From NCBI RefSeq assembly GCF_030463565.1, contig NC_134648.1, positions 11,511,806-11,575,805 on the forward strand: DNA of 64,000 nt. Reading direction: 5' to 3'. The notes under the pieces were generated by a model, which searched no databases, was not told where the DNA came from, and was given only the letters and a program-made list of their open reading frames with translations. Position numbers and translations under genes: made by a program. This document shows positions 23,706-37,058 of this stretch, piece after piece; the first letter of the stretch is position 1; each line of letters opens with the position of its first letter. Origin of the DNA: Pelecanus crispus. Its lineage: Eukaryota > Chordata > Aves > Pelecaniformes > Pelecanidae.

Positions 23706-25020
23706 CATAGAATCATAGAATGCTTTGGGTTGGAAAGGACCTTTGGAGGTCATCTAGCCCAACCCCCCTTCAGTGAGCAGGGACAGCTTTAACTAGATCA
23801 GGTCGCTCAGAGCCCTGTCCAACCTGACCTTGAATGTTTCTAGGGATGGCGCCTCCACTGCCTCTCTGGGCAACCTGCTCCAGTGCTTCACCACCCTCAT
23901 TGTAAAAAATTTCTTCCTTATATCCAGTCTAAATCTACCCTCCTTTAGTTTAAAACCATTACTCCTTGTCCTGTCACAATAGGCCTTGCTAAAAAGATTG
24001 CCCCCTTCCTTCCTATAGGCCCCTTTAAGTACTGAAAGGCCGCAGTAAGGTCTCCTCGCAGCCTTCTCTTCTCCAGGCTGAACAACCCCAACTTTCTCAG
24101 CCTGGCCTCATAGGAGAGGTGTTCCAGCCCTCAGATCATTTTTGTGGCCTCCTCTGGACTTGCTCCAGCAGGTCCATGTCCTTCTTGTGCTGAGGGCCCC
24201 AGAGCTGGAGGCAGTGCTCCAGGTGAGGTCTCACCAGAGCAGAGTAGAGGGGCAGAATCACCTCCTTCAACCTGCTGGCCATGCTTCTTTTGATGCAGCC
24301 CAGGATAAAGTTGGCTTTCTGGGCTGCAAGCGCACATTGTTGGCTCATGTCCAGCTTTTCATCCACCAGGACCCCCAAGTCCTTCTCCACAGGGCTGCTC
24401 TCAATCCCTTCATCCCCCAGCCTGTATTGATATTGGGGGGTGCCCCATCCCAGGTGCAGGACCTTGCACTTGGCCTTGTTGAACCTCACGACGTTCACAT
24501 GGGTCCACTTCTCAAACTTGTCCAGGTCCCTCTGGATGGCATCCTGTCCCTCAGGCATGTCCACTGCACCACTCAGCTTGGTGTCATCTGTAAATTTGCT
24601 GAGGGTGCACTTGATCCCAGAGTCTATGTCATTGATGAAGATATTAAACAGTACTCGTCCCAGCATGGACCCCTGAGGGACTCCACTTGTCACTGGTCTC
24701 CATTTGGACATCGAGCCGTTGACCACTACCCTCTGGATGCAACCATCCAGCCAATTCCTTATCCATCAAACAGTCCACCCATCAAATCCATATCTCCCCA
24801 ATTTAGAGAGAAGGATGTTGTGGGGGACTGTGTCGAAGGCTTTACAGAAGTCCAGATAGATGACATCCGTTGCTTTTCCCTTGTCCACTGATGCAGTCAC
24901 TCCTTCATAGAAAGCCACTAGGTTGGTCAGGCAGGACTTGCCCTTGGTGAATCCATGCTGGCTGTCTCGAATCACCTCCCTGTCCTCCATGTGCTTTAGC
25001 ATAGCTTCTAGGAGGATTTT
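23706..25020 (-). mobile_element. CR1 LINE, 5'-truncated, minus orientation
   Basis: The left boundary on the plus strand reads CATAGAATCATAGAATG, the reverse complement of the CR1 3' terminal octamer repeat (ATTCTATG). The minus strand then carries the CR1 3' region and, farther up, reverse-transcriptase coding sequence. The element is about 1.3 kb against a full length near 4.5 kb, so it is a typical 5' truncation. The 5' junction abuts a 19-base T run (25026-25044), which is poly-A in element orientation. CR1 is the dominant avian non-LTR retrotransposon. No target-site duplication was sought because CR1 usually lacks one. Confidence 0.95.
24136..25002 (-). pseudogene. CR1 ORF2 reverse-transcriptase remnant (interrupted)
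   Basis: The translated minus strand shows classic CR1 RT blocks: [31 protein letters not shown] (catalytic Asp region A), [20 protein letters not shown] (region B) and FTDDTKL in place of the usual F/Y-A-D-D box. The two open segments are in one frame, separated by a single TGA at 24768-24766 where arginine is expected (a CGA to TGA, CpG-type change). The frame is lost again at about 24136-24150, where a one-base deletion converts the QRRATKM-like block to QRRPQK and stop. It is therefore inactive. Confidence 0.9.
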
Positions 25021-25025
25021 TATTC

Positions 25026-25044
25026 TTTTTTTTTTTTTTTTTTT
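25026..25044. repeat. Poly-T (19) abutting the truncated CR1 5' end
   Basis: The T run starts within 6 bp of the last CR1-like base. In CR1 orientation it is a poly-A stretch just upstream of the 5' truncation point. Confidence 0.85.
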
Positions 25045-25747
25045 AGCTGAGCTACCAGAATGAAATTGCAGCCCTGATATTTGTAATGAATAAAACGATG
25101 CTAGACTTTATCTTGAATACTTTGAATCTAACCCAAATAAATAAAAATGTATTTCCTGCTTCCATAAATCATATAGCAGGCAAGTGGAGGAAGTCTTAGA
25201 AAACTGTATTTGAGACACAGAATTAACTTCTTTCAAAAGCATTTAAATGGAAAAAGTGTAGGGATTCGGATTCAAGGTATTTTTCTTTTTTTCCGCAGTG
25301 AAGTTGCTTTTACTTTTTAGATCACTCTCAGGACAATTTACTTATTTTTCCTGAGGTTACAGTTCAAAAGAACACAGTCTCAGTGCGATGAGTAAAGGCA
25401 GGTGGCAACTGGTAATCTATTGAGCCATCACTGTCTGGAGAAGTTATTCTTTGTTGTGATGCTGAACAGCAACACTGCTTTCCTGCCTCCTCTTCCTATG
25501 CTCCTGTAAATTTTATTTTGTGAGGTTTAGCTGTTGGTCCCTTATACTTGTTGCTTTCTAATATTTTGCCTCAACAAACATTGATGAAGTCCTAGGACAT
25601 AATTTGACTGTTAATATTACAGACTTCTGCCATGCTTGCTTACCTTTACAGATACATGAATAGTGGAAGGGGTTATTGAGCTTACAGGTCACTCTCTCAC
25701 GGATGTTTTTTTTCTTTTGTACCTCGTTTTTCATGAAAGTATAAAGC

Positions 25748-25783
25748 TGAATAACCAAATCATGGTGTGAATAACCAAATCAT
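25748..25783. repeat. 20-bp tandem duplication (partial second unit)
   Basis: TGAATAACCAAATCAT occurs twice at a 20-bp offset (25748 and 25768). The 16 shared bases are identical. No function is apparent. Confidence 0.85.
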
Positions 25784-26014
25784 CCCTAGTCAGCTTGGAT
25801 AGAATGAAGTGCTTGAAAAAATACCCATTAGCAGGAGTATTCAGACTTTAGTCAAAACAGTTTGTAGACTGAGACTTTCATTTGAAAGAAAGTTGTTCAG
25901 CTTGTTTCTGAACAGCTTTAGACATGAGAGAAAGCTTCTTACTTTCAGGTTTTCTGTTGAAGCCACTGAAGGAACTGGCGCTTTTGATAAAGATGACTTT
26001 TCTTAGAAGAGTAA

Positions 26015-26088
26015 TGAACTCTTGATCTGCCTCTGTAAGCTATAAGCTCTGTGAACTCCTGATCCGCTTCCTTCAGTTTCGTGCATCT
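26015..26088. repeat. Diverged ~37-bp tandem repeat
   Basis: TGAACTCTTGATCTGCCTC at 26015 is echoed by TGAACTCCTGATCCGCTTC at 26052. The following bases are only partly similar. It is an old or chance duplication. Confidence 0.4.
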
Positions 26089-26499
26089 GATGTGTACTGT
26101 CATGCTTCTGAATGCCCCCTGTGCAACCAGTACAGTTGACATATTCAATCTGGAATAATTCTTTGCTTCACATTGCTGGCAATACTTACATGCTTGTGTG
26201 ATCCATTTGGGAAGGCTGTGGTGTGGTCTGTTTGAATAATAGCTGCCAATGCTGGGTTATACTGCTTTGACTACTTTATCCAACTTCTTTTTTAATGTGC
26301 ACACACCCAAACTACAAACGGGTATGTCAGGAGGAAACTGTCCTCCATTGAAATCAGTAGGGGCTGCATGGGTAAATCTCTCTGCAGTGCTTTGAAAATG
26401 CCAGTATGTCTATAGACTACCATTAAAGAAAATTATGATGATGTGTATTTATATTATAGTACAGCCTGGAAGTCTTGATGTTCTAGATGTAATGTGAAT

Positions 26500-26620
26500 T
26501 CATGGGAAGAGACGATCCCTGCCTTGAAGGCTTAACCAATGTCATGCAGCAGGTTAGGGGCACAGCAAAGATCAGTACTAAGAATATAAATTTCCAACTT
26601 CTCATCTTTGAACCGAGTCT
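26500..26620 (-). mobile_element. MIR-like relic
   Basis: GACGATCCCTGCCTTGAAGG, then ATGTCATGCAGCAGGTTAGG and GGGCACAGCAAAGATCAGTA, follow the antisense amniote MIR pattern (ATCCCTGCC...AAGAGCTTA; GGTCACACAGCAGGTCAGTG). It is diverged and identified from recalled consensus only. Confidence 0.45.
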
Positions 26621-27081
26621 TTAATAACTTGGTTTTGTTTGTTTGTTATGTGCCTACAACTCTTAGGATGGAAAAGAATCCCTCTCCCTTTACACCTTAT
26701 GTTTCAGATTTTCTTTTCTTACCAAATGCTATTTAGCACAAATGAAGAAGAACAAAAATAATTGAACAGAGTGGAAAACTTTTTTCCTTATAATGTGCAT
26801 AATAGATATACAAAGCTTTGATTCTAAGTCAGTGGAGATGACTAGTGTGCTCTGGGGGAAAATATGAGAAAGATCAGACTCAAATGATGGATATAACCTT
26901 CCTTCTCCAAAAAATGTTAAATGTATTTCAAATGTTTTAGTACTACTCTAATAGCTTAGTCTTGGCTTGAATACTTAGTCTTCATTGATCAAAAAAGGAA
27001 TCAAGAATTAGGTATAGTGACATTACTTTCGTCAGCAGACATCCTCAGTGCAAATATGACAATTTTAATTATTTAGCACTT

Positions 27082-27653
27082 TGTCGTGGTTTAGCCCCAG
27101 CCAGCAACTAAGCACCACGCAGCCGCTCGCTCACTCCCCCTACCCCGTGGGATGGGGGAGAGAATCGGAGGAGTAAGAGTGAGAAACACTCCTGGGTTGA
27201 GATAAGAACAGTTTAATAATTGAAATAAAGTAAAATAGTAATGCTAATAGTAACAGTATAATAATGATAATAATAATAATGATACACGAAGCAAGTGATG
27301 CACAATGCAATTGCTCACCACCCGCCGACCGATACCCAGACAGTTCCCGAGCAGCGATCGCTGCTCCCTGGCCACCCCCCCCCCCAGTTTATATACTGAG
27401 CATGACATCATATGGTATGGAATAGCCCTTTGGGCAGTTTGGATCAACTATTCTGGCTGTGCCCCCTCCCAGTTTCTTGTGCGCCTGGCAGAGCATGGGA
27501 AGCTGAAAAAGTCCTTGACTAGCATAAGCAGTACTCAGCAACAACTAAAAACATCAGCATGTTATCAACATTCTTCTCCTCCTAAATCCAAAACACAGCA
27601 CTATGCCTGCTGCTAGGAAGAAAATTAACTCTATCCCAGCCGAAACCAGGACA
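27082..27653 (-). mobile_element. Solo LTR 1, avian ERVL-type, minus sense
   Basis: A 572-bp element bounded by TGTCGTGGTT and ACCAGGACA, i.e. 5'-TG...CA-3' on both strands. It is flanked by a perfect 5-bp direct repeat CACTT (27077-27081 and 27654-27658), the duplication size of ERVL-class proviruses. In sense (minus) orientation it has a TATA box TATATAAA (27395-27388) and an A/T-rich ATTATTAAAC stretch before the R/U5-like end. The CRE-type site upstream of the TATA box is TGATGTCA in sense orientation (27410-27403). A trinucleotide (ATT/AAT)n tract lies at about 27250-27285. No internal viral sequence adjoins, so this is a solo LTR from homologous recombination. Confidence 0.93.
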
Positions 27654-27658
27654 CACTT

Positions 27659-30600
27659 GTAGCTTCTTTGCGTTTACATTAAACAGTTCTCTTATCCCTT
27701 GAGAAAATGCCTGAGGCTCTCATGGTGATTGTTTCTTCAGTTTTGACCATTAAGCTCAAAACGGATATACTAGGTTACTCATTATCTTACTGAGATTTAT
27801 CAGGAAGGCTTTTAACTACTTTAGGGCCAAAATATTCTTGCTGATTTTTTGTTCCTACTAACTTGTGAATATCCATTAGAATATACCTTCTCTTCTTTCT
27901 AAGTAGGCACTGTGGCCTCAATAACACAGATACAGAGTTTCACATATAGGCACTCAGATGACCTCTTTCGCAGGCCAGTTTTACACATGTGGAAGGGACT
28001 TGAGCTTTCTGACCTTAATGGGGGTGATGATTACTGAAAAGTTCTCCTGTTGTTTTTTCTGTACAGGCCAGGTAGAGGAGCTGCTCTCCATCTGCTGGGA
28101 TCAATGACACAATTCTTGACAGGTTTCGCTGGGAGCTGGCCCTAGAGTGCTGATAGTTGGAAACATTAGTTAGGCATGAAGCAAACATCTGTTTTCATGC
28201 TGGCTACGTGAGTAAGATGGTTCCTCAACATAACTGCCGTGAGGAAAAGAGGCCCCAGATCAACCTTGGCATTGTGTTTTGGCAAGCATGTCTGACTCGC
28301 ATGTGCTCACAGGTACGCTGTATGCACTACATTTCTGTAAGGCAGTTCTTGCAGGTACAAAGAGAGGGTTTGAATTTAATTATCTATTATTTGAGCTGGA
28401 GAACAGTTAGTGACGTACATTCCTGTCTGTGATTATGAAGTGTGTACTCTCATTCTACCACCCTACAAACACATTCACTCAGAAGTTTGTAAGAATCAAA
28501 AGTTTTGTGTACAAAAGTAGGCATTGTCTGTATATTGTGTGTGCATCTCTTTTGTGTTTAGATTTAGTGGCATCCTTTTCTCCAGTGAAATACATTGCAG
28601 GGAGCTTTCTAAAAGTGTCAGAAACCACCCTGAAGTGAGAGATGATAAAATCAGGATGTATTATTGCAGTAAGAGGTTGTGGCAGATTAGAATGAGGACA
28701 AAGGAATTCTCAGTGTTTGGAATGAACAGAGCTTTCAGTATTTCCAGTATTACCATGGAATTGTTTGATTTTGAGGTCTGTCCTGTAAATGTACTTAACA
28801 GGCAATCCATTTTACCTGTCCTGTTCATAGGATCAATAATTGATTTCAGCTTTTATAGCAGAGACTTATATTCAGATAAGGGTTTAAATATGTAGCTATG
28901 AATCCATATGTAAGAGTGTGATTTACTTTTCAAGTATAATGAAATCCTTACTGAATTAAGACTGTGAGATTATTGCATTCTCCAGCCTCATTCTGTCCAC
29001 TTGTGATCTTCATAACTCTTTGCAGAAAACATTCCCAAAGCCTTACTTCTGAACTTTTGTATTATTACCTCAAGACATTTGTATCTTTGACCCATTTCTA
29101 AACATTTTTCTGTTGTATTCTTGGTAGATCATCATCATACTAGCCTAACTCAAACCAAGCCTTTGTGAGAAGTTCAAGTGAGTAAATAAAATTCATGGAT
29201 GAATAAATAAGGATGCTTTACAAATGATTTCAACAAAAGATAATGCAAAAGGATTTAAAGAGAATATGAAGCTAGATATAGACTGTGTATATTCATGTGG
29301 CTCCTAATCCCATTCTGACATTAACAGTGGCAGCTGGATTAGGTCCAGAGGCCAGAAGTCTCTTGGAAAGCAAGATGATTTCAATGATGCTGTTCTTTCC
29401 CTTGAGCAGATATGTCCTGGATGGGTTCCACGGACAGAAAATAAAATGAGATGCAACTTAAGCTGGTGGAAAAATGTGAGTGGTAATATGCAATGTGAGA
29501 AAGGAACCTAGGTTAAAGTAATGTGGAAAAAGCCCTGGAGTTGGGTGCATGCAGCAGGGAAATAGGATGTGTTATTCTTTGAAGCATGGCTTTCCTGAGA
29601 GTCCCAGGAAGATGGTGTGATCTAAGGAAATGTCATCAGTTTCCGTCAGGATGGCCCAGCACAGGCCTGAAAAACACATTATAGGAGACACCTGAATTGT
29701 TTAGCACTTGTTACACTGCTATTAAAAAAAAAGCTTTTCTTCATCCTTTTCCTCAGCTTAATAAGATAGCCTGATCCCTAGCTAAGCTGTAAGTTATTAA
29801 ATCATAATGAAAGCAGTGGAGAGATGACAGTGAGTGCAAAGCAAGGAAAATAAGAAAATAAAAATTCAGGGGATGTCAAGAAAATCAGCTGGATCTGGCA
29901 GTTTCTAGAGTTTTGTTTTAAAGGAAGTGACAGCAACATAGATAAAAGCAAGAGTTGACACAGCAGTGTAAAATACAGTGAATCATCCCAGCAGAAATGG
30001 GGACCATATCTAGAGCCTGCATCCATGTAGTGGCATCCAAGTTTTTAGAAGGCCTAAATCCTCGCAAAACCATGCAGGTATTACATGCAACAAGGGAAAA
30101 GACTGATTATTAAAGTGCCTGCCCTTCTGTATAATGCTGTGCTTTATGCATAAGAGATTTTTCAGGTTAGCTTACAAATTGACAGCTGTATTAAAAGTGA
30201 GATGGTATCTGCCTCATTTACTTGTCACTCAGGAAAGAATGATACTGCATCCATCATCAGCGCCTTGTGCTGCAGTGGGCCGCTGCATTGCAATTCTCTT
30301 GTTATTGTAAAGAGCCTCCAGTCTTGTCCTTTACTTCATAAACAATTCTCAGGGAGTCTCATGGGACTTCTGGGTTGGGTGTAGGTTCTGCTGGCAGCTG
30401 ATTACTCTGCATGCATTTCTACTGTGTGCTTGTAAAGTCAGTTGTCAAAAGCTGACTGTTCAGTGGGGAAAAATAACACCAGCAGGCCACTTTTACGGTT
30501 TTTCCTGTTGACTGGCTATTAATGACTGAAAAGCCACAATTTTTTAATGATTTAATGTTTACCAACTGAAAAGGCTGCTGTTGTAATGGAGCATATATAT

Positions 30601-33600
30601 TTTAAATCTAGTGAGGGCTTGAGACTTATGTGTCACTAATTAGTACATATAATAATAAATAAAGTTAATTTGGGTGGTTTTCATATGCAGAAAACAAATC
30701 AGTCTGTTACTTCTACTAGGAATATTCATCATAAATCAGATTTTTAGTAGCTTAAAGTCAATTAACTTCTTAAAGCTATGATGACTTACCAAAAATTGAT
30801 TTGGTCCAGACACCTTTTTCAACCTGTATTACCTACAGTTTCTTCTTGTTGTAATTCATGGCAGCCTTTGAATCCTATGCACTTTGTTTTAGCAAGGAAA
30901 CTTAACTTGATTTCATTTATCATAAGATGCACTTTTAACTCTAGAACTTTGTCAGCTACTTGTTTTTAAGTAGAAGGCACTGTATAAACTGATACTATGT
31001 GAACTGCAAAAAAATCTGAACTACAGATTTTAAATCCCACATTGTTACGACAAGTCATCTATTCTTTTCAGTCTTTTAGTCCTCCATTTCATTTCTATCC
31101 TGCTTGTACCAGCATCAGTCATTGTTTTGTCAGTGTTTCTTAACATGGATACAAGGAAGGGGAGACAACCTTTGAGCATGAAAAGTTAAGTGACTTTTCT
31201 CCATCTTAGAGTTTTAGCACTCTTGACAGCTTGAGGTCTGTTTTTCCTAAGGAACTTGTCAGTATTCAATGTACTACTCATAGATACAGCCTCAGACTTG
31301 TCAAGTTGCTTACTGCTTACCGCTCTGTGCTTTGGGTATCCAGTCTCCTAACATCCTTCTTGACTGCTACTATGCGTGATCTAGCTCCACTGAACCACTC
31401 GTACTCTGGACTATGAAAGGTGCTATATGAAAGTAACAAAGCAAACCAATTGATTAAAAAAAAAAAAAAAAGGAAAACTGAATCCATCACTGTGGGGTGG
31501 GGGTTTTTTTTAAAGAAAAAAAGGAGAAAAAGAGGACAGGAAGGGAAGCCTCACATATTTGGCAGAAACCCTAACATTAGTAGCATAGAGGCAGTGTCAG
31601 GAGTGAAAAATAGACCTTATTGAAAATCCCAGGAGAATTACCTTCTGAATGAGTGAAGGCTTGATCCAGAGAGATCTTGGGTTGCTGCCACAGGCTTCAA
31701 GGGAAGCTGGAGATGCTCAGAGCTATACGGCACAATCCTCCATAGCCTAGGACAAGTTCAGGTGTCATCTTTCCCTTATTAGAATACATGCTTACTTGTA
31801 CTGCAACCCAAGTTAGTGATATGAAGCTTTTTGGCTAGAAGTTGAAAGGAAGCTGAAATCCTGTATCGGTGTGTTTGACAGTGAGGTTCTTAAAATACAC
31901 CAGACTAAATCCTGAGTAGTGGAGCCTACCTGCAGCTTGATGCCCTGGTATACCACAATGATTGGCATGACAGAAACGTCTAGATATCCACAAAGCTCTC
32001 ACCATCTTTAATGAGAGTGGATTTGTATGAAAACTTCTAATCCAAGGACTGAAGTGAAACCTGAGTGCAGAATTTGTGGAGTAATTTCTCCAAACTTTGT
32101 TATATATAGTTTTCCTTATTCACAGGGCTAATTGTGGTTTCCGAATGGCGGGTTGGAGGCCTTCAGGTAAATAGAAAGGTCACAGCCAGGGCCAGGGTCC
32201 TGTCAGGCTGGTTAGTGCATAGGCACATAGTTAGAGATGTATACCCTTTAGGACTGGGACTAGTTAAAGGTATGCTGGGGGAAGAGAGCAACTACCCTTC
32301 TGTTTTACAGAGAAGGAGGATGCAGAAATAGACCAGGGAAGTTTGCAAATGTACTGGCTCTGGACTTCTAAGTCTCACTTGTGCCTTTGAAAGCTGGCTT
32401 TTCAGTAGTGGACTTGCCTGGGTTGGGGGATGTTGAGCCGGCAGCCCCAGCCCAGGGCACAGAGGGTCAGCTTTGTGCCCTGAAGCCAGACGTGCCATCA
32501 CCTTCCCTACTGCTGCCCTCACTGCACCACTACCGGCTGTGACAAGCTGGTGCAGGCCAACTAATGATGAGGCAGTGACTCCCACAACTATTCCTTGGGG
32601 GACTATTGCCCTTTAGTGGCCTATTTCCACGACGCTCTAGCACCTTCCGTAGCTGATGCGCTGCAGTTGTCCAGCCCCAGCCAGGTGTGGCTGGCTGTGT
32701 TTGAAACCTGAGTTTGTTTGATGAGTGGAGGGTGGTGTGAGCAGGATGCAGGATGAATATGGATGTGTAATGGAATTGACTTGAATTCTCTCTAGCATTA
32801 TTTGGCTCCTGCCTCTCTTTTCCTTTTCAATCAGTACAGTAGAAAATTCTTTTGAAGGGAGATAATTTTACAAAGTGCTGAGTTCAGTGTTCCAGAGCCT
32901 CTGGCATTCAGCAGGAGACTTGCATGCTTTTAATCTATCTCCTGTGTTCCTATATTAAAGGAAATGTTTTCAAAGTGATTTGAGCAAGTTACTTGTGTGA
33001 AACCTGTTAACAAATAATAGGATATATGCATGTAACAGTTATTTCGCTTTTAAAGTTTGCCCTTAGGAGCAGAACAGATTTCTCATTGCTAGAAATACTT
33101 TTCTCCTTAAAAAAAGAAAGAAAGGCTCTTGTATGTGATTTTTCATTTCTGTCTCTCTTATGCTGGCTTTAATCGTGCAAACCTCCCACCAAGGTCAAGG
33201 GGAGTTCTGGCTGATTTACAGACTACAGGAACTGGAAAGTTGATGCAGATTTAGTGACTGTCTCCACAAGACTGAGGGACACAGCGGAGGCAAGAAGCAA
33301 ATCTCAAACCCAGAAACCTCCTCAATCATTTCCCCTTCATCTAAGTTTTACTCCTTGAGAGAGAAGATCCCCTATTTGAAGGGAGAATTCTTTACGAGAT
33401 CCTGCCTACATGATTGCAGCATTTTCCTGTCAAAGAGCTGATCTTGTAACCATGTGTTTGGGCTGGTGAATGCTCCTGATTCCCACCAGGTTGGAGAATG
33501 CTGAAGTGATTAAGTCCCACAGACAGTTTCGGTATGCTGCAGTCAAGGAGAAAAATGCATCATAAGTATGCATGTATGGTGTTGCTTCTTACAATTTCAG

Positions 33601-35766
33601 TTTTGCTAAGAAATGGGATTTCTTCAACTTTTTATATCTACTGAATATATCTACTTTTTGTATCTACTGAAAATAGAAAAAATTGCAGCTATGACAAATT
33701 TTAAAACTAGCTGTGCGATAGTATCTACCCATGTGGTGTGTTGTGGCAAACCCAAGGTTATACCTCTTTCACAGAAAGGTTAGCCACCTCCTATTACTGA
33801 AGCGCAGCTGACATGCACTAATTTGTTCCCATGCAAAGCAGCAGTTCACAGCTTCCGTGGTCTGCAGCGTCTGAGACAACACCAGGACCTGCATTTCCAG
33901 GTGGGAATGCCAGGGCATGAGTGGGCCAGAGTATCTGGAAGAGGAAAGAGCAAAATGGGCTGGGAGTAATGTGGGAACTATGCACTTTGGGAGGAAAGGA
34001 TTCCTGGCTTGGAATATTAGGTGAAGTGAGAAGCACGAGGATCTTGGTATGTACTGTGAGGTAAGAAGAAAATGTGGACAGGTAGTGCACAGGGAGTGGC
34101 AGTCATAAGAGGTGGAGAGTGGAGGATATGTGACGGGACGGTCATGGAGCAGGAGTCTTATTTACATCCATAAAAAGTATGGCCCACCAGCAGAGCACTG
34201 AAATAAAAGAGGTTGTTATTTGGTTTTGTTCATTGTTAGTTCCCATCAGGAATAACTGAGCAAAAATACTTTTTTTGCTGGTGACTCTGCTGCTCTGCCC
34301 TGCGAAGTCCCAAGAGTCAGTGTCTGTTGAGCTGACATCTATTGTAGACCAAATAACTCCAGCCTGGTACTTGAAGCCCCTGGTCTTCTGTGCTCATTCA
34401 GTGCATTTTTGCAGATCAAGTGCCTGAGAACTTCTTAGGTAGTCCTAGCTTTTAGCAAAGACTTCACTGATATTCAGTACTTAGCAGGATCTCATTTGTT
34501 CTGTATAGTATAAATCTGCAGCACTATGGCCAATCTTAAAGCACTGTAAAGTTTGAGTCCTCTTTTATTTCCTTAAACTAGTGGAAACCTCTCTAGAGAT
34601 ACTGTAGCAGGGAGCAACAGTGATCAAGTGAGGCAGAGTGTGTTTGCTATTCTGCCTTATTCTTCTGTTCTGAGAAACTCCCTCTGCTTCCCTTACCTGT
34701 CTGTACTTAGCAGCATGCTCAGCTCTGGTCTTGTCTCATGAAAGAGCAGGGGAGGCTGAGGTCAGAGATTTGTGTGTGTCAAGAGCAGTGTGACAGAACT
34801 TAGAGGAGTTGTGTGTGAAAGAGATGGCCATTCAGGGAACGAACAGTTTGCTGTCTGCTCAGCACAGTATGATGCTGTTTCTGTGATTTTGGTATAATCG
34901 TAAGAGTGAAGGGTCCAGAAAGAAAAAGAAAAAAAACTGTGAGAGAAAAGGATATTGCTAATAACATTACTCCTTGGGAATTCAGACTATGATCTTTTGC
35001 TGAGTGGGGTGTATGCACTGTTCTTTAACTACTTTTGCATGACTTATTTGACCTTTCCAGTTGGATTTGCCCAAATACATCTCTATTGAGTGATAAAATG
35101 TGGCAATGCAACTTACCAGTCCTCCCTCCTGGAAAGAAAAGCCCACTGCTAATTTTCTGATTCCACATTCCCTCAGTACCTCTGCTACCACCCTGTTTTG
35201 TGTAGAAGTAATTTTTCTGCAAGTCTTTTCCATCGTTAGAGCTCATTCTAATTTGAACAACTGCTCACACTGGTTGGGCTAAGATTTAGGCCCACGGTGA
35301 AGTAGGAGGACCTCCTTCCTAACAGGTATTGTACTGGGGGAAAGGATTTCCCCCTTCCTCTCTGTTTGACCTGGTACGTTCATCCCACCTTACTCTGCTC
35401 TGCATTGTTCAGCTCCTCCTGCTATATACCAACATGCCTGCTGTTGTTTTGTTGATTCTTTTTTTCTTATTGGCTTACTGTGGGTTAAAAATAGACAGCG
35501 ACCTGTTCCGTTTCAGGTGTCAAAACAAGTTCATGCAGTGTTGGAGAGAACAATGTCACTCCACGAGTTCTAGATGATACCAACTTCTCGCTGAGCCTGC
35601 TCCAAAGCCCAGTGCAGTCACTGGGAGTCTGGTGGTGGTTTGGTCCGATCCATAATCCTCCTGCCACTATGGAATTAACACATCAATTCTGAGGTCTGTG
35701 TTTCAAAGTACATTCAATGTTTTGAATTGTGTATCACAGACTATACTGGAATGGCTCCAGATGTAC
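27659..35766. other. Gene-free interval between solo LTRs 1 and 2
   Basis: Unique DNA. Open frames are short and AT-biased. An A-rich run at 31455-31545 and the imperfect 26-bp repeat are the only local structures noticed. Confidence 0.6.
33626..33677. repeat. Imperfect 26-bp tandem repeat
   Basis: Two AT-rich units share the CTTTTT-TATCTACTGAA core at a 26-bp offset, with a third ATCTACT in between. It is a minor local duplication. Confidence 0.6.
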
Positions 35767-35771
35767 CTTAC

Positions 35772-36326
35772 TGTCGTGGTTTAGCCCCAGCCAGCAACTA
35801 AGCACCACGCAGCCGCTCGCTCACTCCCCCTGCCCCGTGGGATGGGGGAGAGAATCGGAGGAGTAAGAGTGAGAAACACTCCTGGGTTGAGATAAGAACA
35901 GTTTAATAGTTGAAATAAAATAAAGTAAAATAATAATATAATAATAATAGTAATAATAATATACAAAGCAAGTGATGCACAATGCAATTGCTCACCACCC
36001 GCTGACTGATACCCAGACAGTTCCCGAGCAGCGATCGCTGCTCCCCGGCCAACCCCCCCCAGTTTATATACTGAGCATGATGTCATATGGTATGGAATAG
36101 CCCTTTGGGCAGTTTGGATCAACTATCCTGGCTGTGCCCCCTCCCAGTTTCTTGTGTACCTGGCAGAGCATGGGAAGCTGAAAAGTCCTTGACTAGCATC
36201 AGCAGTACTCAGCAACAACTAAACCATCAGTGTGTTATCAACATTCTTCTCCTACTAAATCCAAACCACAGCACTATGCCTGCTACTAGGAAGAAAATTA
36301 ACTCTATCCCAGCCGAAACCAGGACA
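35772..36326 (-). mobile_element. Solo LTR 2, same family, minus sense
   Basis: A 555-bp copy very similar to the LTR at 27.1 kb. It starts TGTCGTGG and ends CAGGACA, with a perfect 5-bp target duplication CTTAC (35767-35771 and 36327-36331). In sense orientation the TATA box is TATATAAA (36070-36063) and the CRE-like site is TGACATCA (36085-36078). It differs from copy 1 mainly in the (AAT)n tract and the C-run length. It lies about 280 bp from the CpG island at 36.6 kb. There are no internal retroviral genes. Confidence 0.94.
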
Positions 36327-37058
36327 CTTACTCCCACTAATTTTCTAGCTGTCTCCCAGGCAGGCCTGGGGCGAGCTCCCAGCACCACACCAGCGTGGGT
36401 GGCACCAGCGTGTCCCCTCGCCGTGGCGGTAGGCACCAGCTCCGGCCGCTGCTCTTCTCCAGCCACTTCTACCACCACGAGCCAGCAGGTACTTCGGAGT
36501 TCCTGCTCAGAGGGAATTTCGCTAACTAGGTAAAACATAGTCCTTGCAGAGGCGTGCCGGGGACTGCCTTCCCAGGAGATGTGGTACGCGGTGTCCCACA
36601 AAGCTTTAACCCGGCCACCGTCCTTTCGGTAGCGCCGGTTTTCTCACAGCGCCCGCTGCAGATGCCGGCTGCACGCAGCACCGCGCCTCTCGCTGCAGGC
36701 TGCGGCCAGAGCTCTGTGCCGCCCGCCCGCCCTCCGCACGGCCGCGCACCGACGCCGCCTGCCCTCGCTCTGCAGGCGAGCGCGAAAGCTGCAGCGGCCT
36801 GGCTGAGCTGCCGCGCCCGCAGGCTGCGTCGGCCTGTACTCTCCCGCCGTCAGGGACCCCCCCCGCTCCCACGCAGCACGACAGGCGTCTGTCGCGACCT
36901 GCCGCTTCGCTGACTCCAAGTGCTGAGCGGCTAAACACGCACTTGCTAGTCACTGGGTGGGGCGGCTCCCGGCACCCCCCCGCTCCTGCCAGCCTGCGGC
37001 TGTGCCGAGGAGGAGCGGGGGCCGCACCCCCCCCGCCCGCCGCCGCGCCCCGGTCTCT

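Larger units (their letters stand above)
25045..27076. other. Gene-free interval between CR1 and solo LTR 1
   Basis: Unique AT-rich DNA with two small tandem duplications and a MIR-like relic. No coding evidence. Confidence 0.6.
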
